Origin: a bacterium
GTDB taxonomy: Bacteria; Planctomycetota; J058; JAJDCP01
NCBI GenBank assembly: GCA_030428695.1
Contig: JAUIEM010000279.1
Coordinates: forward strand, 1-13,466
DNA: 13,466 nt
Direction: 5' to 3'
Shown here piece after piece: positions 1-6,711 of this stretch (its first letter is position 1; each line of letters starts with the position of its first letter). Position numbers and translations under genes: made by a program. The notes beneath the pieces were generated by a model. The model ran no database searches. It was not told the origin of the DNA and saw only the letters and a program-made list of their open reading frames with translations.

Positions 1-49
1 CAGCTTCGCCTGGCCCTGAGCCCAACGGACGGAACGACGGAGGCGGACC

Positions 50-1072
50 TTGGCCCTGGCGATGTTCCAGGCCCTGCCACCCTACTTCGGCGGCAAGCGA
101 CGCCTGGTCGGCGAGATCTTCAAGCACGTCCCGCCGCCGGCGGAGGCGCCGGTGTTCATCGATGCCTTCCTCGGCGGGGGCTCGGTCTCGCTCTACGCGA
201 AGGCCCGGGGCTACCAGGTGCTGGCGAACGACATCGCCGAGCGCAGTCACATCGTCGGCAAGGCGCTGATCGAGAACGACCGGACGACGCTGGGGAAGCG
301 CGACCTGCTCCGGCTCTTCCTGCCGAACGGGACCGAGACCGGCTTCATCGAGCGGCGCTACTGCCCGGACGTCTTCACCACCAAGCACGCCCGCTTCCTC
401 GACCTGGCGCTGGCGAACATCGGCAAGGTCGACGGGACGAAGCGCTGGCTCCTCCTGCTGCTGGCGATCAAGTACATGTTCCGCATGCGCCCCATGGGCA
501 ACTTCGGGGCGAAGACCATCGTCCACCAGATGGAGGAGGGCCGCTGGGAGGAGATGAACCCGCACTACGTGCGGGACGCCCTCACCCGCCGGATCACCAG
601 CCACCCCCGGCGCAACGCCGAGATCCTCCGCCAGCAGATCAACCGGGGTGTGTTTTCGAATGCGAGGGCGAACCGGGTCTGGTGCCTCGACGTCTTCGAC
701 TTCCTACCGCAGGTCGAGGGCGACGTCGTCTACTTCGACCCGCCCTACTACGGGACCATGGCCTACGAGAGCGCGCTGAAGGTGGTGGACAACGCCCTCC
801 GCGGCGAGGAGCTGCCGCCCGACCCGAGCGTCTTCAGCCGGGAGGGGGCGCTGGGCTTCGTCGAGCGGATGTTCGACCTGGCGGGGCACGTCCCGCTCTG
901 GGTCATGTCCTTCGGGAACGCGAAGGCGAATCTCGAGGAGCTCGTCTCGCTCATGCGGAAGTTCCGCCCGCACGTCGAGGCCAAGGAGATCGCCTACGTC
1001 CACTGCACCGGGCTGGCGAGCGCGGAGCACCGGGAGCGAAACCGCGAGTTCGTCCTGGTCGGGGCGAGCTGA
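50..1072 (+). CDS. DNA adenine N6-methyltransferase, D12 class (phage Dam-like)
   Basis: Predicted to transfer methyl groups from S-adenosylmethionine to adenine N6 in a short DNA target; in phages this usually protects against restriction or marks phage DNA. Seen: an N-terminal PPYFGGKRRL stretch (about residues 10-19, the FxGxK motif of D12 enzymes), an SAM-binding FIDAFLGGGSVSL segment, an ANDI acidic strand end, and the catalytic DPPY at about residues 230-233 inside VVYFDPPYYG. At 340 aa it is somewhat longer than the 260-300 aa of classical Dam. The TTG start is chosen because a GGAGG lies about 6 nt upstream of it; the ATG at 62 would sit too far from it and would remove only four residues. 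An in-frame TGA at 17-19 closes the frame upstream. The ParB-like gene follows after 13 nt, a common phage pairing. Family is clear; target sequence cannot be read from the DNA. Confidence 0.93.
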   Translation: MALAMFQALPPYFGGKRRLVGEIFKHVPPPAEAPVFIDAFLGGGSVSLYAKARGYQVLANDIAERSHIVGKALIENDRTTLGKRDLLRLFLPNGTETGFIERRYCPDVFTTKHARFLDLALANIGKVDGTKRWLLLLLAIKYMFRMRPMGNFGAKTIVHQMEEGRWEEMNPHYVRDALTRRITSHPRRNAEILRQQINRGVFSNARANRVWCLDVFDFLPQVEGDVVYFDPPYYGTMAYESALKVVDNALRGEELPPDPSVFSREGALGFVERMFDLAGHVPLWVMSFGNAKANLEELVSLMRKFRPHVEAKEIAYVHCTGLASAEHRERNREFVLVGAS

Positions 1073-1085
1073 TGGGGAGGACGGC

Positions 1086-1823
1086 ATGAGCAACCAGACG
1101 CGCACGCTGAAGATCGTGGACATCCCGGTCGGGCAGCTGATCCCGAACCCGTGGAACGTCAACCGCATGACGGCGGACATCGAGCACAAGCTCACCGAGT
1201 ACATCCGGCGCGAGGGGCTCGTCGAGCCGATGGTCGTCCGGCCGCACCCGAGCGAAGCGGAGCGCCACGAGATCCTCGGCGGCTTCCACCGCTGGAAGAT
1301 CTGCAAGGACAAGCTGGGCTACAAGACGATGCCCTGCGTCGTCGTCGACCTCGACGACAAGCGGGCCAAGATCCTCTCGATCAACCTCAACGAGATGTCC
1401 GGCGAGCCGGTCCCCGGGCTCCTCTCCGAGCTGCTCCACGACCTCAACCGCGAGCTCGCCATCGAGGACCTGGAGACGCTCCTGCCCTACGACGCCTCGG
1501 CCATCGAGGACGCGCTCGAGCTGCTCAAGCTGCCCGACGGCCTCGACAAGATGCTTGAGGAGGAGGCCGCCCGGGACGAGGCCGAGGCGCCGGTCATCGT
1601 GAGCATCGTCCTCGACAAGAAGCAGGCCGTCGTGGTCGAGGCGGCCATGGAGCGGGCCATCCGGGAGATCGGCGCGATCAAGAACCGCAAGGGGCGGGCG
1701 GTCGAGCTGATGGCCGCCGCCTACCTCCGGGAGGTGGGCGAGGCGGTCCCGCAGTCCCCCGACTCGGACCCGGACGCGCAAGCCGTCATGCCAGAAAACG
1801 TTACGGAAGGCGGTAGCGGCTGA
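1086..1823 (+). CDS. ParB-like N-terminal domain (ParB/Srx fold) phage protein
   Basis: A 245-aa protein with a ParB/sulfiredoxin-type domain over about residues 9-105. It starts with the typical KIVDIPVGQLIPNPWNVNRM segment and carries GGFHRW at 65-70, which corresponds to the nucleotide-binding GxxRR box of ParB (here GFHRW). LSINLNEMSGE follows at about 97-107. Residues 126-147 (IEDLETLL...) form a second conserved helical stretch seen in phage ParB-like proteins; the C-terminus is charged and low in complexity. Known members bind or hydrolyse CTP, nick DNA, or sit next to methylases in phages. Which of these applies here cannot be told. Start: GGGGAGGA lies about 5 nt upstream of the ATG. 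The stop overlaps the next start (TGATG), so it is translationally coupled to the terminase small subunit gene. It is unlikely to be a partition ParB because no parA is adjacent and no ParB DNA-binding HTH is evident. Confidence 0.85.
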   Translation: MSNQTRTLKIVDIPVGQLIPNPWNVNRMTADIEHKLTEYIRREGLVEPMVVRPHPSEAERHEILGGFHRWKICKDKLGYKTMPCVVVDLDDKRAKILSINLNEMSGEPVPGLLSELLHDLNRELAIEDLETLLPYDASAIEDALELLKLPDGLDKMLEEEAARDEAEAPVIVSIVLDKKQAVVVEAAMERAIREIGAIKNRKGRAVELMAAAYLREVGEAVPQSPDSDPDAQAVMPENVTEGGSG

Positions 1824-2389
1824 TGGCCAAGCGGCGGCAGTACAGCGAGGACATCCGGCGGCGGGCCAAGATCATGTGGCTCTCCGGCAACTACTCCAGC
1901 GACAAGGAGATCGCGCGGGAGCTGGGCATCCAGCGGCCGAACACGATCGCCGAGTGGAGGAAGCGGGAAAACTGGCACCTCGAGCGTGCCGAAACCGTGA
2001 ACCAGATTTCCCGGCGGGTCGGCTCGGTCCTGGCCGAGACCATCGCCGAGATGCAGCGGCGCCACCTCCGCGAGTATCAGGCGCTCCAGACCAAGGGCGT
2101 CCAGGCGCTCACCCAGCACGACGCCCGCTCGGTGAACGACGCGGTCAACCTCATCGACACCGGGATCAAGGGCGAGCGGCTGGTCCGGGGCGAGCCGACC
2201 GAGGTCCGCGAGATCCGCGGCGTGATGGAGTTCAACCTCCAGATCCTGGAGGGGATCGTCGCCGACATCGTGCGCGACTTCCTGCGGGAGAAGCGGCTGA
2301 AGCGGGCCGACGCGCGGCTCCTGGCCGAGCGCTTCGCCGAGCGGGTCAACCGGGCGCCCTTCCGCTACGAGCTCGGCAACGGCAACTGA
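1823..2389 (+). CDS. terminase small subunit (gpP/DUF1804-like, HTH)
   Basis: A 188-aa protein beginning with basic residues (MAKRRQYSEDIRRRAKIMWL) followed by a helix-turn-helix at about residues 26-50 (KEIARELGIQ, then TIAEWRKRENWHLER). This resembles the N-terminus of phage terminase small subunits and gpP-like proteins, which recognise the packaging site and recruit the large subunit. The rest is helical with many Arg, Glu and Leu, including a MQRRHLREYQALQTKG segment, as expected for an oligomerising TerS. The ATG overlaps the stop of the ParB-like gene (TGATG). The context supports TerS: it is the last gene before the recombinase cassette, and the large terminase gene resumes on the same strand at 4567. 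No other HTH gene near the terminase is a better candidate. Family assignment comes from motif and context, not a sequence search. Confidence 0.75.
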   Translation: MAKRRQYSEDIRRRAKIMWLSGNYSSDKEIARELGIQRPNTIAEWRKRENWHLERAETVNQISRRVGSVLAETIAEMQRRHLREYQALQTKGVQALTQHDARSVNDAVNLIDTGIKGERLVRGEPTEVREIRGVMEFNLQILEGIVADIVRDFLREKRLKRADARLLAERFAERVNRAPFRYELGNGN

Positions 2390-2571
2390 GCCGGCCGGGT
2401 GTTCGTGTCCGGTGCTCTCCACTGCCCAGGGACTGTGCTCGAGCTCGGCGAGCTCGCGCAGAACGCGGAAGGAACGTCGCATTACTGCCGGGCCGCGCTA
2501 TCTGGCAAGCAGCGTAAGTCTCGGCGCGGGCGAGGGCTGCTGCCGGGCGGCGAGCTGGCCGGTCGGGCGGA

Positions 2572-2599
2572 ATGGCGGATTACTCCGCTAATGCGCCAT
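2572..2599. other. dif/Xer-like 28-bp recombination core site (candidate attP or resolution site)
   Basis: Left arm ATGGCGGATTA (2572-2582), 6-bp centre CTCCGC (2583-2588), right arm TAATGCGCCAT (2589-2599). The right arm, reverse-complemented, reads ATGGCGCATTA and matches the left arm at 10 of 11 positions. The 11+6+11 architecture is exactly that of bacterial dif sites bound by XerC and XerD, and the right arm shares the GCGCAT core with the XerC half of E. coli dif. It lies 308 bp beyond the 3' end of a XerC/D-type recombinase gene. Inference: this is the crossover site of that recombinase. Alternative: a regulator operator or a chance hairpin. Confidence 0.5.
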
Positions 2600-2696
2600 G
2601 TGTTCCGAGCCGGTGCCTGTGGTCCAGTGGGCGAGGCTCCGGGGAGCTTCCTGCTGATCATCTCCCCGGCGGGGCGAACGCCCACGGCGGCCCGTG

Positions 2697-2710
2697 TCGG
2701 CTCGAGCCGA
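2697..2710. repeat. perfect 14-bp palindrome
   Basis: TCGGCTCGAGCCGA is its own reverse complement. It lies 98 bp from the dif-like site, in the same gene-free region. It could be an accessory protein-binding site or chance in GC-rich DNA. Confidence 0.4.
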
Positions 2711-2882
2711 GTAGCGTGGGGAACGGGGCCAGTGCCTGCGCCGGCGGCGCACACGCGGCGAACGTGGCGCTGTGGGCCGGCCTTCCCGACGGGCCCAGCG
2801 CTTGACCGGTGACGAGCCGGAGCCGGCGGGAGGAGAAGATCATCTCGAGGATCATGATCGGGACAGCCGCGGGCTACGAACA

Positions 2883-2897
2883 CGCCGGCCACCGGCG
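2883..2897 (-). terminator. weak candidate terminator hairpin after the recombinase gene
   Basis: CGCCGG and CCGGCG separated by three bases form a 6-bp stem starting about 10 nt past the recombinase stop codon. There is no T-run, so intrinsic termination is doubtful; it may only protect the 3' end. Confidence 0.3.
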
Positions 2898-2906
2898 GGC
2901 CTCCAC

Positions 2907-3812
2907 CTACAGCCGCTCGAGCGCGGCCTCGAGCGCCTCGTCGGAGACCTGGGCGTAGACCTGGGTCGTCGAGACGTGCCGGTGGTCCAGGGCGCGCTGG
3001 ACCGCGAGGAGGTCGCGGCTGCGCTCGTAGAGGTGCGTGGCGAAGGAGTGCCTGAGCCCGTGCGGCGTGATCTCCTTCTCGATCCCGGCGGCGGCGAGCC
3101 AGCCAGCCACGATGCGCTGGACCTGCCGGGCCGAGAGGCGGGTGCGCCGGTTCGAGAGGAACAGGGCCGGCGAGTCGGCATCGACCCCACGGCGGAAGGC
3201 GAGGTAACGCTCGAGCCGACGCCGCAGGGCGGCCGGCAGGAACTTCTGGGTCTCGCCGCCCCCCTTGAGGCAGCGGACGACCAGCCGCTTCTCCGGCAGG
3301 CGGACGTCCTCGAGGTCGAGGGCGACGAGCGACTCCAGGCGCAGGCCGGTATGCAGCAGCACGTCGAGCAGGGCGTGGTCCCGACGGGCCTTCGCCCCCC
3401 GGGTCCGGCTCACGGTGCGCAGCAGCGTCTTCTTCTCGTCGAAGGTGAGGATCTCCGGCAGGGCGCGGTCGCCGTTGCGCCGGCTGCCGCCCCGGAGGAG
3501 CCGGGCCGGGCTGGCGGGCAGGACGCCGGTCTTCACGAGGAAGGTGAAGAAGGCCTTGAGCGACATCTTCACCTTGTCCACCGAGCCGGCCGCCTTCGGC
3601 GTCCCGTCCCGCTTCTCGGTCACGGCCGGGCTGGTGACGAACGCCGAGAGGTCGTCGGTCGCCAGCCCGGACACGTCGGCCGGCCGGCCGGTCTCGGCGA
3701 GCCAGCCGGCCAGCGTGCGCAGGTCGCGGAGGTACGAGGAGATCGTGTTGGACGAGCGGCCGTCGGCCCGGAGCTGCGTCTCGAAGCGGCGGGTGGCGTC
3801 GTGGATGTTCAC
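2907..3812 (-). CDS. tyrosine recombinase, XerC/XerD type (phage integrase family)
   Basis: Catalyses site-specific DNA strand exchange through a phosphotyrosine intermediate. The 301-aa size is that of XerC/XerD (about 300 aa). Seen: an N-terminal SAM-like core-binding domain (about residues 1-110) and a complete catalytic set: Arg158 in HTGLRLESL, Lys183 in CLKGGG, His251 and Arg254 in HGLRHSFATH, His277 in DHRHVSTTQ, and Tyr286 in TQVYAQV. The GTG start at 3812 is chosen because it overlaps the stop of the upstream 85-aa gene (GTGA) and begins right at the domain. A longer frame reaching 4139 only adds Arg/Pro-rich antisense of the two upstream genes. Last gene of a three-gene minus-strand operon that splits the terminase genes; a dif-like site lies beyond its 3' end. 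Function as integrase versus resolvase cannot be settled from the sequence. Confidence 0.93.
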   Translation of the reverse strand: MNIHDATRRFETQLRADGRSSNTISSYLRDLRTLAGWLAETGRPADVSGLATDDLSAFVTSPAVTEKRDGTPKAAGSVDKVKMSLKAFFTFLVKTGVLPASPARLLRGGSRRNGDRALPEILTFDEKKTLLRTVSRTRGAKARRDHALLDVLLHTGLRLESLVALDLEDVRLPEKRLVVRCLKGGGETQKFLPAALRRRLERYLAFRRGVDADSPALFLSNRRTRLSARQVQRIVAGWLAAAGIEKEITPHGLRHSFATHLYERSRDLLAVQRALDHRHVSTTQVYAQVSDEALEAALERL

Positions 3813-4066
3813 GGGCGCTCCAGCTCGTCGGGCCGGGCGTCGGAGGTGACGAAGGACCGCCGCTCGCTTCCGTCCGCCTCCCGGATGAGCGGGGCGAACT
3901 CGACGACGTCGTCCGGCCGGAGCCGGCCGATCGCGCGGTCGTCGCGGAGGATCTCCCCCTCGTCGGGGCCGCCGCGGTGGACGGCCACGATCACGACCCG
4001 GTGGCCGGTGATCCCCCGGTGGTAGGCGCCGGCGTAGCGGCGGGTGCTGCCGATAATCGGTTCCAT
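3809..4066 (-). CDS. 85-aa unknown protein in recombinase operon
   Basis: Not recognised. The start is strong: AAGGAGG sits 4 nt before the ATG, and this binding site lies just inside the end of the upstream gene. The 3' end overlaps the recombinase start by GTGA, so the two are translationally coupled. The protein begins MEPIIGSTRRYAGAYHRG, has a hydrophobic beta-like stretch (GHRVVIVAVHRGG, about residues 21-33), then acidic and Arg-rich segments ending in PDELERP. The spacing of short beta strands would suit a small SH3-like or OB-like fold; that is inference only. The tight coupling on both sides suggests an accessory or directionality factor for the recombinase, or a protein made in fixed ratio with it. 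No membrane segment, signal peptide or Cys cluster is present. Confidence 0.7.
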   Translation of the reverse strand: MEPIIGSTRRYAGAYHRGITGHRVVIVAVHRGGPDEGEILRDDRAIGRLRPDDVVEFAPLIREADGSERRSFVTSDARPDELERP

Positions 4067-4078
4067 GACCCCTCCTTC

Positions 4079-4423
4079 CTAAGCCCGTGCGCTTTCGGAG
4101 ATGGGGACGGCGGTCAGGTAGCCCTGCTCGACGGCCCACTCGAAGAACTGCCGGATCGCCCGGCGGGACTTGCGGACGGTGGCCTCGCTCTTGGGGGTCC
4201 CGTTCCGGCGCTTGTTGAAGGGATCGGAGTCGAGGAACCGCTTCACGTGAACCTTGAGGAACTTGCTCATCACCTTCTCGGTGCCGAAGAACCGGACGGC
4301 CATCTCGAGGTCCCCGGCGTAGGAGCGGACCGTCGGGTCCGCCTTGCCGGTCGTGCGCAGGTGCTCGACGTATTCGTCGGCCGCCTGGCGCAGGGTCTTG
4401 GTGCTCTGGGTGCTCTTGCTCAT
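4079..4423 (-). CDS. stand-alone recombinase core-binding (SAM-like) domain protein
   Basis: A 114-aa protein that matches only the N-terminal DNA-binding half of a tyrosine recombinase. Residues about 9-108 run from TLRQAADEYVEHLRTTGKAD through TVRSYAGDLEMAVRFFG to the final helices AIRQFFEWAVEQGYL. It parallels the first domain of the full recombinase encoded two genes downstream: both carry a KR(N/D)GTPK turn followed by a helix ending in FFEW or FFTF and a GYL/GVL turn. No catalytic residues follow; a TAG stop ends it after SESARA. The start is convincing (AAGGAGG, 6 nt, ATG). It is the first gene of the minus-strand operon. It may be a truncated recombinase kept as a DNA-binding regulator or dominant accessory factor, or the leftover of a decayed gene. 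The intact start, coupled operon layout and domain-precise end favour a functional product. Confidence 0.78.
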   Translation of the reverse strand: MSKSTQSTKTLRQAADEYVEHLRTTGKADPTVRSYAGDLEMAVRFFGTEKVMSKFLKVHVKRFLDSDPFNKRRNGTPKSEATVRKSRRAIRQFFEWAVEQGYLTAVPISESARA

Positions 4424-4480
4424 GGTGCGCCTCCTTCCGTGCTGGCGTCTGCCGGCCGGGCCCGTCCCGGCCGCGTCACC

Positions 4481-4512
4481 ATGTATTTCCGTAGGTGGAA
4501 GCGAATAGCAAG
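4481..4512 (-). promoter_or_regulatory. bipartite element, copy A (upstream of recombinase operon)
   Basis: On the plus strand: ATGTATTTCCGTAGG (4481-4495), nine other bases, then ATAGCAAG (4505-4512). The same two blocks with the same 9-bp gap occur at 7660-7691. Read on the minus strand it is CTTGCTAT, gap, CCTACGGAAATACAT, ending 57 bp before the first gene of the recombinase operon. TTGCTA could act as a -35 box; 17 bp further on is AAATACAT, a poor -10 match. It therefore may be a promoter for a phage or alternative sigma factor, or a repressor operator. It sits in the divergent gap shared with the large terminase gene. Confidence 0.65.
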
Positions 4513-4566
4513 TCGTGTAAGAGGAATCGGTTACGTCGCCCGCCGGCCGGCCCGGAGGGCGGCCTG

Positions 4567-6210
4567 ATGCCCGGCGACGTGCGGTCGATCGACTCTGGCG
4601 ACGAGGGCTTCCTGGTCGTGAGCACCACGCCCGGCAGCCTCCTCGACAAGATGGGCTTCGGCCTCGACCCGGTGGAGTTCGGCCTGCCCGACCTCCAGGA
4701 GGAGGGGCTCGCCCCGGAGGAGCAGGACGCCCGGCTGCGGCGCTGCGTCGAGGAGCACCTGTTCGTCTTCAAGGACGGGCGCAAGCGGCCGATCCGGCTC
4801 ATCCCCGAGATGGCCGAGTTCCTCGGGGACCTGTTCTACGAGCGGACCCAGCAGGCCATCCTCTGGAAGCCCCGCGGCGGGGGCGGCTCGCTCTGCGCGG
4901 CGATCCTGATCTGGCTGATGATGGTCTACCGCCACAAGAGCGCGGTCGACTTCGCCGGCTCGGGTGAGCAGGCCAAGCGCGTCTACGAGTACACGACGCA
5001 GTTCTGGTACGCGGTGCCCGGGATGGCCGAGGCGCTGCTGGCCAAGGACCCGCTCCTCTCCGAGACGGTGATGAAGAACGGCGTGTCGCTCAAGTGCTGC
5101 CCCGCCTCGGAGAAGGCGGCGCGCGGCAAGCACGCGCCGGTGTTCGTGGCCGACGAGAGCTGCCAGGCGGATGCGCGCATCGGCAAGGTCCTGACGGCGG
5201 CGATCCAGGGCGTGCTCTCCGAGGAGAACTTCACCATCGTCCTCCTCTCGACCTTCCACATCCCCTTCGGCTTCTTCCAGGAGCACTGGGACTTCGCGGC
5301 GGAGAAGGGCTACCGGCGCTACAAGTGGGACGTCTACGACATCATGCGCCGCTGCACAGCCGGCCTCGACACGGCGACGGCCGGAGATCCCAAGGCGCTG
5401 GCCTTCTGCCGGACGCAGTGTCCGCTCACCGAGCGGGTCGAGGTCCGCGACGAGCTCGGCAACCCCACCGGGCATCGCTACGAGGGGTGCAACGGCAAGG
5501 CCCGCGACTCGCAGGGCTACCTGCCGCGGGCCAACGCCATCAAGGCCAAGCTGCTCAACGCCGGCGGCGAGACCTGGCGGGTCGAGCACGAGTGCCAGCG
5601 GCCCCGCACCTCCGGCCCGGTCTACAACCCCGAGCGCGTGGAGCAGGCGGCCTGCGACGACGAGATCGAGGTCCTGCGCCAGGCCCGCAAGGCGGTCGGC
5701 ATCGACTGGGGCGGCTTCGCGGTCGCCCTGCTCGCGGTCCGCTGCGACACCTTCGTCGGCGTCCCGCACGGGAAGGTGTTCCAGAGCCGGCCGACCAGCG
5801 ACATCGTCCAGTACCTGCACTGGCTGCGGGAGACCTACGGCGACTTCGAGGTCTACGCCGACGCCGAGAACCTCTACGGGGCGATGGACCTGGAGAACGC
5901 CGGCTTCGAGGTCCGGCGGGTGGCGTTCAACCGCTACAAGGACCTGGGCATCGCCAACCTCGAGCGCTACTTCGACCACCGCAAGATCCAGATCGCCGAC
6001 CGCGGCGACCTGCGGATCGTTCTGCGCCAGCTCATGACCTACCACCGCGACGACAAGGGGAACATCGTCAAGAAGGACGACCACGGCCCGGATGCGCTGC
6101 TCTGCGCGATGCTGGCCTTCCTGTTCATCGACGAGTTCGACCGCTTCATCGAGTACGAGACGGCCCACGCCACCGACGGCGACACGGCCGGGGAGGTGAT
6201 CCTGCTGTGA
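4567..6210 (+). CDS. terminase large subunit (packaging ATPase and nuclease)
   Basis: Motor that pumps phage DNA into the prohead and cuts it to length; 547 aa. Seen: an adenine-binding-like TQQAILW, a deviant P-loop KPRGGGGSL with the lysine at the front (Lys101, Ser108), Walker B VFVADES (Asp196, Glu197), and a coupling motif LLSTFHIPFG. Cys263, Cys281, Cys285 and Cys308 form a likely zinc-binding insert between ATPase and nuclease. RNase H-type nuclease acidic residues are at Asp380 (GIDWGG), Asp432 (VYADAEN) and Asp509 (GPDALL). The ATG at 4567 is preceded by GGAGGG at about 8 nt; a GTG at 4495 would add residues read through the regulatory element and is rejected. The gene is separated from terS by the inverted recombinase cassette. 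Its stop overlaps the next start (GTGA). Confidence 0.93.
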   Translation: MPGDVRSIDSGDEGFLVVSTTPGSLLDKMGFGLDPVEFGLPDLQEEGLAPEEQDARLRRCVEEHLFVFKDGRKRPIRLIPEMAEFLGDLFYERTQQAILWKPRGGGGSLCAAILIWLMMVYRHKSAVDFAGSGEQAKRVYEYTTQFWYAVPGMAEALLAKDPLLSETVMKNGVSLKCCPASEKAARGKHAPVFVADESCQADARIGKVLTAAIQGVLSEENFTIVLLSTFHIPFGFFQEHWDFAAEKGYRRYKWDVYDIMRRCTAGLDTATAGDPKALAFCRTQCPLTERVEVRDELGNPTGHRYEGCNGKARDSQGYLPRANAIKAKLLNAGGETWRVEHECQRPRTSGPVYNPERVEQAACDDEIEVLRQARKAVGIDWGGFAVALLAVRCDTFVGVPHGKVFQSRPTSDIVQYLHWLRETYGDFEVYADAENLYGAMDLENAGFEVRRVAFNRYKDLGIANLERYFDHRKIQIADRGDLRIVLRQLMTYHRDDKGNIVKKDDHGPDALLCAMLAFLFIDEFDRFIEYETAHATDGDTAGEVILL

Positions 6211-6683
6211 AGACCGACACGACGAACACGGAGGACCTGCTGCGCGGGCTCCTCGGCCGGATCGCCTTCGCGACCCCGGCGGGCCGCCCCGCCGGCTGCT
6301 GCTTCAAGGCCCTGGGGGCGCTGCGGAGCCGCCGCGTGGCCGGTGTGCGCGTGGAGTGCAGCGAGTGCGGCCAGACCCTCAAGGCCGTCATCCTCGGCGA
6401 GCACCGGGCCGGACGCGACGACCTCCTGGCCCGCGGGCTCGGGGCAGGGACGGCGATCGCCAAGGAGGCCGAGCGGAGCTACCGCATCGGCGGCGTCTTC
6501 GTCTCGAAGGAGCTCGTGTCCCCGTTGGAGATCGAGGCCGCCCTTTCCAGGGCGGGGCTCTCTCCCGGTGTGCCCATCGAGTCGGAGTTCGGCTGGTGGG
6601 CCGGCGAGGTGCCCGACGGTGCGCTCTGCGTCGAGGCGGAGCGCGGCGTGTGGCTCGTGCTGCAGGAGATCGCAGTTGGTTGA
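6207..6683 (+). CDS. 158-aa unknown phage protein with possible zinc-binding cysteines
   Basis: Not recognised. The GTG start overlaps the terminase stop by four bases (GTGA), so it is coupled to the large terminase. It has Cys31-Cys32 and a CSEC pair at Cys51/Cys54 in VRVECSECGQTLKA, which could form a small zinc ribbon with neighbouring residues. A middle part rich in Gly and Arg follows, and the C-terminal ~80 residues look folded, with conserved-looking WWAGEVPDGALCVEAERGVW. There is no signal peptide or membrane helix. Its place directly after terL and before the portal module is often held by small packaging or head accessory proteins. That is context only. Confidence 0.72.
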   Translation: MKTDTTNTEDLLRGLLGRIAFATPAGRPAGCCFKALGALRSRRVAGVRVECSECGQTLKAVILGEHRAGRDDLLARGLGAGTAIAKEAERSYRIGGVFVSKELVSPLEIEAALSRAGLSPGVPIESEFGWWAGEVPDGALCVEAERGVWLVLQEIAVG

Positions 6684-6711
6684 GACGAGGAACGGGAGCG
6701 AAGGAGAGACG

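Larger units (their letters stand above)
2390..2906. other. 517-bp region without a credible gene, between convergent genes
   Basis: Lies between the end of the terminase small subunit gene (plus) and the end of the recombinase gene (minus). The open frames here have no ribosome binding site at sensible spacing and give Pro/Arg/Ala-rich translations like antisense shadows. The region is rich in inverted repeats: CGAGCT/AGCTCG around 2440-2456, the 28-bp recombination-like site at 2572-2599, a perfect 14-bp palindrome at 2697-2710, GATCAT/ATGATC at about 2838-2859, and a short hairpin at 2883-2897. No tRNA could be folded and no CRISPR-like periodicity was seen. It could contain a phage attachment or resolution site, a packaging site near terS, or a structured RNA; only the 28-bp site has a specific resemblance. 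Confidence 0.6.

Noticed and set aside
1086..1823. Plasmid-type partition system from the ParB-like gene
   Set aside because: No ParA partner, no ParB HTH domain and no parS-like repeats seen; neighbours are a methylase and terminase.
2399..2812. Possible 137-aa gene in the region after terS
   Set aside because: No ribosome site at proper spacing, random-looking composition, and it runs over the inverted repeats.
2772..4025. Plus-strand open frame (417 codons) opposite the recombinase
   Set aside because: Antisense of a recombinase with all six catalytic residues.
2907..4139. Longer recombinase start at 4139
   Set aside because: The extra 109 residues are Arg/Pro-rich antisense-frame sequence over two upstream genes; the GTG at 3812 is coupled by GTGA and starts at the domain.
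4861..4900. Inactivated terminase because the P-loop lysine before Ser is missing
   Set aside because: A front-placed lysine as in lambda gpA is present and all other motifs are intact.
4531..6168. Minus-strand open frame (545 codons) opposite the large terminase
   Set aside because: Antisense shadow; the plus-strand terminase has complete motifs and a ribosome site.
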